Shown here: piece by piece, positions 54,056 through 62,800 of the stretch
Layout: every line of letters begins with the position of its first letter
Position numbering within the stretch: the stretch's first letter is position 1
Source of the DNA: CAIUPE01 sp046092445
GTDB lineage: Bacteria; Pseudomonadota; Alphaproteobacteria; Rhizobiales; Beijerinckiaceae
NCBI GenBank assembly: GCA_046092445.1
Contig: JBJTDR010000112.1
Span: 1 to 64,000, forward strand
DNA: 64,000 bases
Direction: 5' to 3'
Position numbers and translations under genes: made by a program
The notes under the pieces: generated by a model
What the model saw: only the letters and a program-made list of their open reading frames with translations
Databases searched by the model: none
What the model was told of the DNA's origin: nothing

Positions 54056-54955
54056 TTAATTTTTGAAACAATTGCCTCGGTGCCAACTCAAAAACTGGGG
54101 ACTTGGCCGATCCAACAATCGCGATGGCAAATGCGCACGGCCGCTTTTGTTGATGAATCCCTGCACGCTTTCATAATCGTTCACCTGTCGCGAAATCAGG
54201 ATATCGAGATCATCCGACAAGCTGATCAAGCCGCGATCAAACATCCAGTGCGCGGTTCCGGACAACGCGATGCCATTGCGGAGGATATCCGGGCCACCAT
54301 TCTGCACGGGCCGGATATGAGCGGCGTCAACCTCGGCGCGGCCACCTCCATTGATGAATTTCAGCCCTGTTATCGCGCAGCGCTCATCATAGGCCCGAAG
54401 AACAATGCGCCTGAACACGCGGTCGCGCACGGCACGGCTCGTGAACATCGCGACACGCTGACGCCCGGTTTCGAGAGGGTAGGGGGCCTGATCCTCGGCA
54501 AAACCAGGGAGCAAGTCATTCACGCCAATGCGAGGCAACATCGGGGCTTGCTCATCGAGCCCGCGTTCAATAATCCTCAAAAAATCGGTTGACGATATCG
54601 GTCTGACGGCAGATTGGGCGCGGCCTGATATCTTTCCGTGCTCGTTCAACACACCACGCTCGATCGGGCCGCCCTGATCGCTGAATGGAACTGTTTCAGA
54701 AAAATCCAGATAGCTGCCTGGCTCGATCAGCGCAAGAAACATGTTTTTGATCGTCGGGTCGGGAATGATCTCTCGAACACGGGCGATAGCAAAATAACCT
54801 CGTGAGCCTCTCAACTTTGTCGGCTCAAGATAGACGATCCAGTCATTGACGGACGTCTCGGCACGCCCAAGATATTGACTCGGAAATTGATACTGCTCCG
54901 CCGGACTATCGTCATAAATCGAGTCCGGCCGCAGCATGAATACGCAATGGCCCAT
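54056..54955 (-). CDS. Solitary HNH endonuclease
   Basis: 299 residues from ATG 54955, which matches the usual N-terminus of this group (a short strand, then DSIYDDSPAEQYQFPSQYL); an in-frame start at 55075 would add 40 residues without similarity that I recognise. The N-terminal half looks like an EVE/ASCH-like or BREX-type DNA-recognition region. The C-terminal HNH core is YDERCAITGL, VDAAHIRPV and NGIALSGTAHWMFDRGL. Such stand-alone HNH proteins are thought to be restriction-like nucleases, possibly for modified DNA. No methyltransferase is next to it. Confidence 0.85.
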   Translation of the reverse strand: MGHCVFMLRPDSIYDDSPAEQYQFPSQYLGRAETSVNDWIVYLEPTKLRGSRGYFAIARVREIIPDPTIKNMFLALIEPGSYLDFSETVPFSDQGGPIERGVLNEHGKISGRAQSAVRPISSTDFLRIIERGLDEQAPMLPRIGVNDLLPGFAEDQAPYPLETGRQRVAMFTSRAVRDRVFRRIVLRAYDERCAITGLKFINGGGRAEVDAAHIRPVQNGGPDILRNGIALSGTAHWMFDRGLISLSDDLDILISRQVNDYESVQGFINKSGRAHLPSRLLDRPSPQFLSWHRGNCFKN

Positions 54956-55172
54956 TGCTTGAATCCGGGTGATTGATCCCTTTGCCGCATGCTGCAAGAT
55001 TCGCGGATGATTGAAAAGAGGAGTTGATCGCGAGGCAACATCCGGAACAGATCGAGACTTGAAATTGAATTGCAATCAACACAATGGCCAGGCATCACAT
55101 CATGCAACTGGCGATCCAAAACTGATGGACGCCGGATTTTATCCGGATACCGCCGGGGATTGCTTAGTTTGC

Positions 55173-56024
55173 TTACTTCACTGCGCCCATGGTAAGGCCG
55201 CGCACAAGGTGGCGTGACGCGATAATGGCAAACACCAGCACAGGCACAACGATCAGTGTGGCGGTGGCCATGATCTTCCCGTACGGAACATCATATCCCT
55301 CCATGAAGGTGATTGCCATGGCCGGTGCAGTTTTGGCCGCCTTCGGAGCAAGTATATAGGCAAACAGGAGCTCGTTCCACGAGAAGATGAACGAAAATAT
55401 TGCCGATACCGCGACGCCAGGCATAGCAAGCGGCAGACAGATCGACCGAAAAATGCGCCATTGACCAGCGCCCTCGAGGCTTGCCGCCTCGTCAAGATCA
55501 TAAGGGATTGACCGGAACTGGTCGGTGCAGATCCAGATGACGATCGGTAGGCAGAAGGTGAGATACATGAGAATGAGCGCAAGATGGGTATCCCTCAGCC
55601 CGATCTGTCGGGCGATCAGGAAAACCGGAAACGCGAGCACCACGGGCGAGACGAAGCGGTTGGTGATGAACCAGAACCACAGATCCTTCTTGCCGCGGAA
55701 CTCGAAGCGGGCAAGCGCAAAGGCCGCAGGGCAGCCGAGCGTAATCGAAAGCGTCGTCGTCGCGACCGCGACAATGATGGAATTGATGAGTGAAACACCC
55801 ACTCGGTCCTCGAAGAGTACTTCCCAATAGTTTGCCAGGCTCGGCGTGAACATCCACGCTGGCGGTGACTGAAGCGCAACCACCTGCGTCTTCAGACTGG
55901 TAGTCACCATCCAGTAGAAGGGGAAGATGCAGAACAGACAGATAAGGCAGAGCAAAAGCGCCTCTCCTGCGCGGCCGCTACCCGGGCGTGGCTGACTGCC
56001 GCCTGCCGATGCGTGCGCCATCAC
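55173..56024 (-). CDS. Carbohydrate ABC transporter permease (MalG/UgpE type)
   Basis: 283 residues with six transmembrane helices. The cytoplasmic EAA loop that contacts the ATPase is EAASLEGAGQWRIFRSICLP near residues 190-210. The N-terminal ALLLCLICLFCIFPFYWMVTTSLK is typical of MalG/UgpE permeases. Its ATG overlaps the stop of the partner permease gene by four bases. It forms the membrane channel with that partner and is powered by the ATPase encoded at 58.4 kb on the other strand. Confidence 0.92.
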   Translation of the reverse strand: MMAHASAGGSQPRPGSGRAGEALLLCLICLFCIFPFYWMVTTSLKTQVVALQSPPAWMFTPSLANYWEVLFEDRVGVSLINSIIVAVATTTLSITLGCPAAFALARFEFRGKKDLWFWFITNRFVSPVVLAFPVFLIARQIGLRDTHLALILMYLTFCLPIVIWICTDQFRSIPYDLDEAASLEGAGQWRIFRSICLPLAMPGVAVSAIFSFIFSWNELLFAYILAPKAAKTAPAMAITFMEGYDVPYGKIMATATLIVVPVLVFAIIASRHLVRGLTMGAVK

Positions 56025-56899
56025 CTGACCTCCCGATAGAAGAACCTGATATAGGCACGTGCGAGAAACACCGTAATCACCAGCAGGATGATCGATTGGG
56101 CCGATGCCATACCGATGTCGAATTGCCGGTTACCGGTCCGCTCGATCAAGATGGCGATAAACTCGGTCGCGGAGCCCGGCCCGCCGCGCGTCATCGTAAA
56201 CACCATGTCGAAAAGCTTGAGCGTATCCGCCGTACGGAGAATAAGCACCGCAACGAGTCCGGGGACGAGGAAAGGGAGCTGGATGTAACGCAGAATAGTC
56301 CACCATCTACCGGTCTCGAGACGGGCGGCCTCCTCGATCTCCGGTGGAACGTTGGACAGACTGGCCAACAGCACAAGTGCCACGAAAGGTGTCCACTGCC
56401 AGATATCCCAGAAAACGACCGTGATATATGCATTCAAGGGATCACCAATCCAGTTGATCGGTTCAATGCCGAAAAAACCAAGAAGCTGGTTGATGACACC
56501 ATACTTTATATTGAACATGACCTGCGCCAACAGCCCGACCACGGCATAGGTCGTCGCCATTGGAAGAACAAGGGAAAGGCGCGCGACGGACCGCAGCAAT
56601 CCAAGCCCCGGCTGGTGAAGGAGCAAAGCTATTCCGAGGCCGAGGCCGATTTGAAGAGGAACGGAAACAAGAAACAACGCGGCGGTACGCCCCATCGACT
56701 GCCAGAACACCTGATCGGCAAGAACATCAGCATAATTCATCAGACCGACGAATTCCTGCTGATTGGCCTTGGTCAGATTGAAGAAATGCAGGCTTTTCCA
56801 AGCGGCGTAGATGAGAGGAGCGATACCGACGGCGGCCAGAGCAAACACCGACGGCCCGAGAAAGGCGATGATCGTCGACGTTTTCACGCGGGCTGTCAC
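56021..56899 (-). CDS. Carbohydrate ABC transporter permease (MalF/UgpA type)
   Basis: 292 residues with six helices and the EAA loop EEAARLETGRWWTILRYIQL near 190-210. AFLGPSVFALAAVGIAPLIYAAWKS is the first helix. It lacks the long periplasmic loop of enteric MalF, as is usual for UgpA-like members. The gene order binding protein, this permease, second permease is the standard layout. It starts 75 nt after the binding-protein gene. Confidence 0.92.
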   Translation of the reverse strand: MTARVKTSTIIAFLGPSVFALAAVGIAPLIYAAWKSLHFFNLTKANQQEFVGLMNYADVLADQVFWQSMGRTAALFLVSVPLQIGLGLGIALLLHQPGLGLLRSVARLSLVLPMATTYAVVGLLAQVMFNIKYGVINQLLGFFGIEPINWIGDPLNAYITVVFWDIWQWTPFVALVLLASLSNVPPEIEEAARLETGRWWTILRYIQLPFLVPGLVAVLILRTADTLKLFDMVFTMTRGGPGSATEFIAILIERTGNRQFDIGMASAQSIILLVITVFLARAYIRFFYREVR

Positions 56900-56974
56900 G
56901 TTCGCTTTCCCAAGGTGGCATTGACGGAAAGCGGCGGGACCCAGAGTCCCGCCGCATCGTTTAGAACGCGATAC

Positions 56975-58315
56975 TCATTGAGCCAGCGGCTTCTTGCCGT
57001 CGTAGTATCCGGCCTTCTGGAGAACTTCCTCCATTTTGGTGCCGATCGTCTTCGCACCGTCAGCGACAGACACCTCGCCAAGCATCATCTTGGAACCCCA
57101 TTCCTGAACAATCTCAGTGATGGTCGGCCACTCGGCAAAGCGCGGGCGGAACTCAGGCACGCCTTCCTTCCAGCTCTCGACAAGCGCGGGGATGAAAGTG
57201 AACTTCTTCGCATTCTCGGCATTCTGGTAGACAGATTGGCGAGCAGGCACGCCACCTTTCTCGAGATATGTCTGCGCATTCGCCTTCGACGTCAACCACT
57301 GGATCATCAGCCAAGCTGCGGCCTTCTCTTTGTCGTCGGCCTGCGTTGCAACGGCGAGCGAGAACCCTCCCAGTGCCGGCTTACGCCCGGCCGGACCCTT
57401 GGGCTCTGGTGCGATCGCAAGGCAGTCACCGATTTTCGATGTCTCCTTGTTGGTGAGGGTCGAGTAGAAGGCCGACCATTCGGTGATCATCGCAACATCG
57501 CCCTGAGCGAGCGCGTTAACCGTCTCCGCATGATCATAAGACACGATGCCCTGAGGCATGTACTTCATGAGGTCCTGACGGAAGTTCAGGCCTGCCTGAC
57601 TCTCGGGCGAATTCAGGTTCGACTTGAAGTCCTTCGTCAGGAACGAGCCGCCGAAAGGCCAGAGCACTCGAGCAAAGCTGTCTGCAGACTGGGTTTCATT
57701 CCGCTTCGACTGGAGCGCAAAGGCATATTTACCCCCCTTCGTCAGGGCAGGGCCATATTTGTCCTTCAGGTCAGCCCAGGTTGCAGGCGGCCCGTCGAAG
57801 CCTGCATCCTTGAGCATACACTTGTTATAAAACAAAAGGCCCGAATAGTTATCAAAGGGCAGGCCGTAAATCTTGCCGTTCCAGCCGCCGAATGCATTGA
57901 GCACCAGCGGAAAGAAGTCGTTCATGTCGAGCGCCGGATCGGCGAGTTTCGGATCCTTGGTGAAAGTATCGACCGGAACGATCCAGCCGTTTTCTGCGAA
58001 GTTGCCAATCCAGACGAGATCAATTAGCGCGACGTCGATATCTCCCTGCGCAACGAAGTCACGAACCTGTTCCCCGAGCGCGTTTTCATAGGGCAACGTC
58101 GTGATGTTGACCTTGATGCCGGTCTTCGATTCGAACTCGGGCAGCATACCCTTAGCTGCATTGTACCCCGGCCTGTCGAGGAAAACGACGTCTACTGTTG
58201 TACCCGAATACGGTTTGGCGGCTTCCTCAAGCGACCAGGCCGCCGCATTCTGAGTGCCGCAAAAAAATCCCAGCGCCATCAGCGCCAGCGCACTCACGCT
58301 ATTTCTGAATTTCAT
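56975..58315 (-). CDS. Extracellular solute-binding protein, family 1 (sugar/glycerol-phosphate type)
   Basis: 446 residues with a signal peptide (LALMALGFFCGTQNAAA). The family 1 core has LPEFESKTGIKVNITTLPYE near residue 60, VDTFTKDPKLADPALDMNDF near 130, and a GLPFDNYSGLLFYNKCMLKDAG binding-cleft segment. Binding proteins of this class take up sugars, polyols or glycerol phosphates. GGGAGGA lies five bases before the ATG, inside a CTTTGA-GCGA-TCAAAG palindrome region shared with the divergent ATPase gene. The ligand is unknown. Confidence 0.92.
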   Translation of the reverse strand: MKFRNSVSALALMALGFFCGTQNAAAWSLEEAAKPYSGTTVDVVFLDRPGYNAAKGMLPEFESKTGIKVNITTLPYENALGEQVRDFVAQGDIDVALIDLVWIGNFAENGWIVPVDTFTKDPKLADPALDMNDFFPLVLNAFGGWNGKIYGLPFDNYSGLLFYNKCMLKDAGFDGPPATWADLKDKYGPALTKGGKYAFALQSKRNETQSADSFARVLWPFGGSFLTKDFKSNLNSPESQAGLNFRQDLMKYMPQGIVSYDHAETVNALAQGDVAMITEWSAFYSTLTNKETSKIGDCLAIAPEPKGPAGRKPALGGFSLAVATQADDKEKAAAWLMIQWLTSKANAQTYLEKGGVPARQSVYQNAENAKKFTFIPALVESWKEGVPEFRPRFAEWPTITEIVQEWGSKMMLGEVSVADGAKTIGTKMEEVLQKAGYYDGKKPLAQ

Positions 58316-58326
58316 GATTGTCCTCC

Positions 58327-58342
58327 CTTTGAGCGATCAAAG
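58327..58342. promoter_or_regulatory. Palindrome in the divergent transporter promoter region
   Basis: CTTTGA-GCGA-TCAAAG is a perfect six-bp palindrome with a four-bp centre, between the binding-protein start and the ATPase start. It overlaps the binding-protein ribosome site. A flanking GCGAT...ATCGC pair (58333-58337 and 58360-58364) may extend it. The position suits a repressor that controls both arms of the cluster. No regulator gene is in the cluster. Confidence 0.4.
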
Positions 58343-58435
58343 CATGTGTTTACAAGTGTATCGCTCGGCATATAAAAGTAGTCGGAAACTCTGGAGTCAA
58401 CAAGATTCTGGCGCTGAAATATTGGGAGGGAAAAC

Positions 58436-59479
58436 ATGGCGCGGGTGAAGCTGTCGAATATCGACAAGTCATACGGCGCACAGCAAGTGATCCATGATGT
58501 GACGCTGGAAATCGCTGATGGCGAGTTCACAGTCTTCGTCGGGCCCTCCGGATGCGGGAAGTCCACGCTGCTCCGTTCTATTGCGGGGCTGGAGGCCATC
58601 TCGCGCGGCACCATCATGATCGGCGGGGAGGACGTCACCGACAAGGCACCTTCCGAGCGCAACGTTGCCATGGTTTTCCAGTCCTACGCACTCTATCCCC
58701 ACATGACAGTGCGCGAGAACATGGAATTCGGCATGAAAATCAACAATTTTCCTGTCGATGAACGGAACCGCCGGATTACCGAAGCGGCGCGCATTCTGCA
58801 GCTTGACGATTATCTGGACCGTAAGCCGGCCCAGTTGTCCGGCGGCCAGCGTCAGCGCGTCGCGATCGGGCGCGCGATCGTCAAGAACCCCGCCGTATTC
58901 CTGTTCGACGAGCCATTGTCCAATCTTGATGCCAAGCTTCGCGTGCAGATGCGCGTCGAACTGGAAGCTCTTCATCGCCAGTTGCGAGCCACCATGATCT
59001 ACGTTACCCATGATCAGGTTGAGGCGATGACGATGGCGGACAGGATCGTCGTGCTGAATGGCGGCAGGATCGAGCAGGTCGGTTCGCCGATGGAACTCTA
59101 TCATCATCCGAGGACCGAATTCGTTGCCGGCTTCATCGGTGCGCCTGCAATGAACTTTCTTGATCTCGATGTCCGGCTGCGCGCGAGGATCCCCGAAAGT
59201 ATGACATCGGCTGCAAGGGTGGGGATCAGGCCGGAGCACATCGTTCTTGCTGCCCCCAGCTCGGGAGATTTTGATGCGTCCGTCAGACTCAAGGAAACTC
59301 TGGGCGGAGACGCCTACCTTTACCTGACGCTGGCGGAGGGTAGCTCGCTGACCGTGAGGACCGACGGTGACACACCCATCAGCGCAGGAGAGACGGTAGG
59401 CTTGATGCTGCCCCAACACCGTATGCATATCTTCGACTCACAGGGAATTGTCCTTCGCCACGACGGAGGCGGTCATTGA
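58436..59479 (+). CDS. ABC transporter ATP-binding protein (MalK/UgpC type)
   Basis: 347 residues. Walker A is GPSGCGKSTLLRS, the signature is LSGGQRQRVAIGRAI, Walker B is VFLFDEPLSNLDAKL, and the H-loop is YVTHDQVEAMTMADR. A C-terminal TOBE domain (GIRPEHIVLAAP) gives the MalK/UgpC subfamily, in which it may also bind regulatory proteins. GGGAGGG precedes the ATG. It energises the permease pair on the opposite strand. Its stop overlaps the TTG start of the next gene. Confidence 0.94.
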   Translation: MARVKLSNIDKSYGAQQVIHDVTLEIADGEFTVFVGPSGCGKSTLLRSIAGLEAISRGTIMIGGEDVTDKAPSERNVAMVFQSYALYPHMTVRENMEFGMKINNFPVDERNRRITEAARILQLDDYLDRKPAQLSGGQRQRVAIGRAIVKNPAVFLFDEPLSNLDAKLRVQMRVELEALHRQLRATMIYVTHDQVEAMTMADRIVVLNGGRIEQVGSPMELYHHPRTEFVAGFIGAPAMNFLDLDVRLRARIPESMTSAARVGIRPEHIVLAAPSSGDFDASVRLKETLGGDAYLYLTLAEGSSLTVRTDGDTPISAGETVGLMLPQHRMHIFDSQGIVLRHDGGGH

Positions 59480-60858
59480 ACGCCGCTCAAGAAACGATCG
59501 CGCGCGGTATCGCCGGATCGGCTGCCATCGCGGAAATTGCGCTGGCAGCAGGCGGGCTGTCATCGGCACCTCGGATCGTGCACTCGCATTTCAGCGGGAA
59601 CTCCATCCGACTCGTAGCCGACGAGAACACTTGGACGGCGGCTGGAGCACAGCTGGAAACATGCTTGAGATCAGCGGGAATCAACACCAGCTCCAAGATC
59701 CTCGGCGGCAGGCCGAAACCCAAACCCTCGGTTGAACTTGCATCTGGCCTCATCGAATTTCTTGCCGAGGAGGGTGCGGTTCCCGTTGCTGTCGGCTCCG
59801 GCGTGATCAGCGATTTGGTCAAATATGTGGCCTTCAAGCTCGGTCGACCCTATCTCTGCGTGGCAACTGCGGCCTCGATGGACGGCTACACATCGGCGGG
59901 TGCGCCTTTGTCAGAGAGGGGATTCAAGAAGACCATTCAATGCCGTCCGCCAAAAGCCATCATCGGTGACCTCGATGTCTTGTGTGCAGCCCCGCGTAAC
60001 ATGTCGGGCTGGGGCTACGCGGATCTCGCGGGCAAGATGCCAGCCGGTGCCGACTGGATTCTGGCCGACGGACTCGGCATCGAACCGATTGACGCAATTG
60101 CGTGGCCAATGGTTCAGGGGAATCTGCGTGCCTTCATGTCTGAGCCTGAAGGGATTGCGCTCGGAAATCGTCAAGCGATCGAGAATCTGTTCGCCGGTCT
60201 CGCTGTCGCCGGCTTCGCAATGGAAGCACACGGATCGTCCCGACCGGCGTCAGGCGCCGACCACCAGATCGCACATCTGTGGGAAATGCAGGAACTGACG
60301 TACGGCGGCGAGACCGTAAGCCACGGTGCCTGCGTTGCCATCGGCTCGCTTGCGGTTCTGGAGCTCTATCAATGGTTTCTGCAACAGGACATTGGCAGTC
60401 TCGATATTGACGACGCCGTTCGGGGTGCACAGACGTTTCCCGAGAAAGTGAGCAGCATCCGACTGGCCTTCGGTGCATCCGAGATCGCCGAGCGGGCGAT
60501 CCAGGAGGTTCGCATGAAGCACGTGGAGCAGGATGTACTTCGCGGGAGGCTTGCGCGGCTGGTTCAATGCTGGCCGGTTCTCAGAACCCGCCTTGCAGCT
60601 CAACTTATGCCTCCTTCTACTTTTGCAGCAATGCTTGCGGCGGCGGGCGCACCCTCCGCTCCGTCGGACATCGGAATCAGGACGGACGAACTGCGCCGTG
60701 CGGTCCTCAATGCGCGATTCCTTCGAAGCCGTTACACCGTCCTCGATGTGCTGGAGGAAACGGGCTTGCTTCACGGTGCTGTAGAAATACTATTCTCTGA
60801 CAGAGCGGTTATCCGCAACACATCCGGACGCGCCGTGCGATCGACCGATTTCGCGTGA
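59476..60858 (+). CDS. sn-Glycerol-1-phosphate dehydrogenase-like (AraM/EgsA) protein
   Basis: 460 residues, longer than B. subtilis AraM (about 394), of the iron-containing dehydrogenase/dehydroquinate synthase fold. VGSGVISDLVKYVAFKLG and ATAASMDGYTS bind NAD, and GADHQIAHLWEM with VSHGACVAIGSLAV provide the metal histidines. AraM enzymes interconvert DHAP and sn-glycerol-1-phosphate, the enantiomer used in archaeal and a few bacterial lipids. The start is TTG at 59476 with GGAGG seven bases upstream, overlapping the ATPase stop. Finding it inside a transporter operon points to a catabolic or conversion role. The substrate may be a related polyol phosphate. Confidence 0.85.
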   Translation: MNAAQETIARGIAGSAAIAEIALAAGGLSSAPRIVHSHFSGNSIRLVADENTWTAAGAQLETCLRSAGINTSSKILGGRPKPKPSVELASGLIEFLAEEGAVPVAVGSGVISDLVKYVAFKLGRPYLCVATAASMDGYTSAGAPLSERGFKKTIQCRPPKAIIGDLDVLCAAPRNMSGWGYADLAGKMPAGADWILADGLGIEPIDAIAWPMVQGNLRAFMSEPEGIALGNRQAIENLFAGLAVAGFAMEAHGSSRPASGADHQIAHLWEMQELTYGGETVSHGACVAIGSLAVLELYQWFLQQDIGSLDIDDAVRGAQTFPEKVSSIRLAFGASEIAERAIQEVRMKHVEQDVLRGRLARLVQCWPVLRTRLAAQLMPPSTFAAMLAAAGAPSAPSDIGIRTDELRRAVLNARFLRSRYTVLDVLEETGLLHGAVEILFSDRAVIRNTSGRAVRSTDFA

Positions 60859-60875
60859 GGGAGCACCGACCAGAC

Positions 60876-61439
60876 ATGATAGACTATCGCAAAACGATCG
60901 GGCAGGCCGCCGAAGAGATGAAAACGGCGGCGGGCAACGTTGATCCCTCGGAGATCGACCGGCTCGCGAGGGAAATTGCCCGGGCACGGAAAATCGTACT
61001 CCATGGTGTGGGGCGCGAGGGGTTGATGATTCGCGCGCTCGCAATGCGACTTTACCATATGGGGCTTGACGCGCACGTGGCGGGAGACATGTCGGCCCCA
61101 CCCGTCGGCGACGGCGATCTGCTACTTGTCAGTGCAGGTCCGGGCCATTTCTCGACCATCGAAGCTCTGGTGGACGTTGCCACCAAGGCTGGAGCGCGCA
61201 CGGCCTGCGTAACCGCTCAACGGGACGGCAAGGTACCGCGTGTCTGCCACACCGTTCTCACAATCCCTGCACAGACAATGGCAAATGACATCGGGGCGGC
61301 GTCAGCGTCCGTACTTCCGATGGGATCTCTCTTCGAAGGAGCCCAGTATCTGACTTTCGAGGTGCTGATCCTGATGCTGCGAGACCGGCTGAACGTCTCG
61401 CCCTCTGCGATGCGCGAGCGCCACACCAATCTCGAGTGA
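60876..61439 (+). CDS. SIS-domain sugar isomerase, HxlB (6-phospho-3-hexuloisomerase)-like
   Basis: 187 residues from ATG 60876; a GTG seven codons earlier overlaps the previous stop and lacks a ribosome site. A single SIS domain has VLHGVGREGLMIRALAMRL and LLVSAGPGHFSTIEALVDVA, which match HxlB-type isomerases that convert 3-hexulose-6-phosphate to fructose-6-phosphate. The partner HxlA (hexulose-6-phosphate synthase) is absent from the cluster. It probably isomerises a phosphorylated ketose derived from the imported compound. Confidence 0.82.
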   Translation: MIDYRKTIGQAAEEMKTAAGNVDPSEIDRLAREIARARKIVLHGVGREGLMIRALAMRLYHMGLDAHVAGDMSAPPVGDGDLLLVSAGPGHFSTIEALVDVATKAGARTACVTAQRDGKVPRVCHTVLTIPAQTMANDIGAASASVLPMGSLFEGAQYLTFEVLILMLRDRLNVSPSAMRERHTNLE

Positions 61440-61449
61440 TATAGCGATT

Positions 61450-62220
61450 ATGACATCGATCAGCGAAAGATTCTCGATAGCCGGAAGAAAAGCTCTTATC
61501 ACGGGCGCATCCAAGGGCATCGGCGCGGAAATCTGTCGTGTTTTTGCGGAAGCTGGTGCTGACATCGTGGCCGTCGCGCGTGACCAGAAGGGGCTCCACG
61601 AGATTGCGGACGACGTGACTGCGAGGGGTCGCAAGTGCCTGACAATCGAAGCGGATCTCTCGACGGGGGAAGGGCCCATTCGTGCCGCTCAACACGCGCT
61701 CGGTGAATGGAGCACGATCGACATACTCGTCAACTCGGCAGGCGTTGCCCTTACGGCTCCTGCTCTGACATTATCGATTGACGATTGGGACACGACCATG
61801 GCCGTAAATCTTCGGGCACCATTTCTGATGTCCCAAGCCCTCGCGCCTGCTATGATCAAGCAGCGCTGGGGCAAGATCATCAACATCTCGTCCCAGACCG
61901 GCGTAATCGCTCTCGATGATCATTCTGCCTATGCATCTTCGAAAGGCGGGTTGAATGCCCTGACGAAGTCGCTCTGCGTGGAGTGGGCGAAATACAACAT
62001 CCAGGTCAATGCGATCTGCCCGACGGTCATCTTGACACCGATGGGACGGGCGATCTGGGGACCAACCGATAAAAGTGGGCCAATGCTCAAAGCAACGCCA
62101 CTGGCCCGATTTGGTGAACCCGTTGAAATTGCAGATATGGCACTCTACCTGGCATCGCCAGCAGCCGAACTCGTGAATGGATCGATCCTGATGATCGAGG
62201 GCGGTTATACGTCGCTCTAG
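61450..62220 (+). CDS. SDR family dehydrogenase
   Basis: 256 residues with TGASKGIGAEICRVFA (cofactor), NSAG, and the catalytic Ser (NISSQTG) and Tyr-x3-Lys (YASSKGG). FSIAGRKALITGASKGIG resembles polyol and sugar dehydrogenases such as D-threitol or gluconate 5-dehydrogenases. It lies ten bases after the SIS-domain gene and ends the operon. A decayed restriction-type gene begins directly afterwards. Confidence 0.87.
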   Translation: MTSISERFSIAGRKALITGASKGIGAEICRVFAEAGADIVAVARDQKGLHEIADDVTARGRKCLTIEADLSTGEGPIRAAQHALGEWSTIDILVNSAGVALTAPALTLSIDDWDTTMAVNLRAPFLMSQALAPAMIKQRWGKIINISSQTGVIALDDHSAYASSKGGLNALTKSLCVEWAKYNIQVNAICPTVILTPMGRAIWGPTDKSGPMLKATPLARFGEPVEIADMALYLASPAAELVNGSILMIEGGYTSL

Positions 62221-62289
62221 CCACCTCGAGGGAGGTCGATCCGCTCAGTCGGTCGTGTCACTGTCGGGTCCGGCGGTATTGCCATCGAT

Positions 62290-62691
62290 ATGGCGATCAG
62301 CGGTCTGAAGGTGCCGGGCAGTCTGGAGCCGTTCATCACACTGGAAATCAAGCACATCTTGCCCGACACTCCGAAGGCGGAACTGCGCGCCACGTGGGCA
62401 GCATAGAATCCGAATGCGATCTACGATGACTTCAAGAAGCGACTTGGCGACCTCACCTTGCTGGCAAAGCCGATCAACATCGTCGCAGGGAACTATTTCT
62501 ACAGCGCCAAACAGACCGAGTACCGCAAGAGCAGTAAGTATCTGACTCGCAGTCTGGTCGAGTTGACCGATGTCGGGCAGAATATGTCCATCTCTAGAAT
62601 CAACGCGAAATTGGAAGCCTTCCCCGAGTGGAGCTCTGCTTCAATCGAAAAACGGCATGGAATGCTTATCGCTCTGGCGCAGGAGGTATAG
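62290..62691 (+). pseudogene. Remnant of a DUF1524 (GmrSD-type) restriction endonuclease C-terminus
   Basis: The frame reads KHILPDTPKAELRATW, then a TAG at 62404-62406, and continues KKRLGDLTLLAKPINIVAGN and ending TSASIEKRHGMLIALAQEV-like at 62691. HILP and the RLGxLTLLxKxxN segment are hallmarks of the DUF1524 HNH-like nuclease domain that follows DUF262 in GmrSD-type systems attacking modified DNA. The N-terminal DUF262 part is missing and the in-frame stop breaks the rest, so it is an inactive remnant. The readable part starts soon after the SDR stop, and its 5' boundary is not sharp. Confidence 0.7.
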
Positions 62692-62744
62692 AAGACCACG
62701 GCCATGGACGTCTGATCAATGGTTGGGCGGGGAGTCATATTCTT

Positions 62745-62783
62745 TAGCCGCCAGCGATCGACATCAAGGTGCGCTGGCGGCTA
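62745..62783. repeat. Perfect 12-bp inverted repeat
   Basis: TAGCCGCCAGCG (62745-62756) and CGCTGGCGGCTA (62772-62783) are exact mirror images around a 15-base loop. It lies between the DUF1524 remnant and the stop of the copper-associated gene. It could be a terminator without T run or a relic of a mobile element. Confidence 0.75.
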
Positions 62784-62800
62784 GCCAATCTTCAAAATCG

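Noticed and set aside
55988..58027. Very long open frame (679 codons) on the + strand
   Set aside because: It is antisense to the permease and binding-protein genes, which show complete family motifs; the frame is opened by their codon bias and reads as low-complexity charged text.
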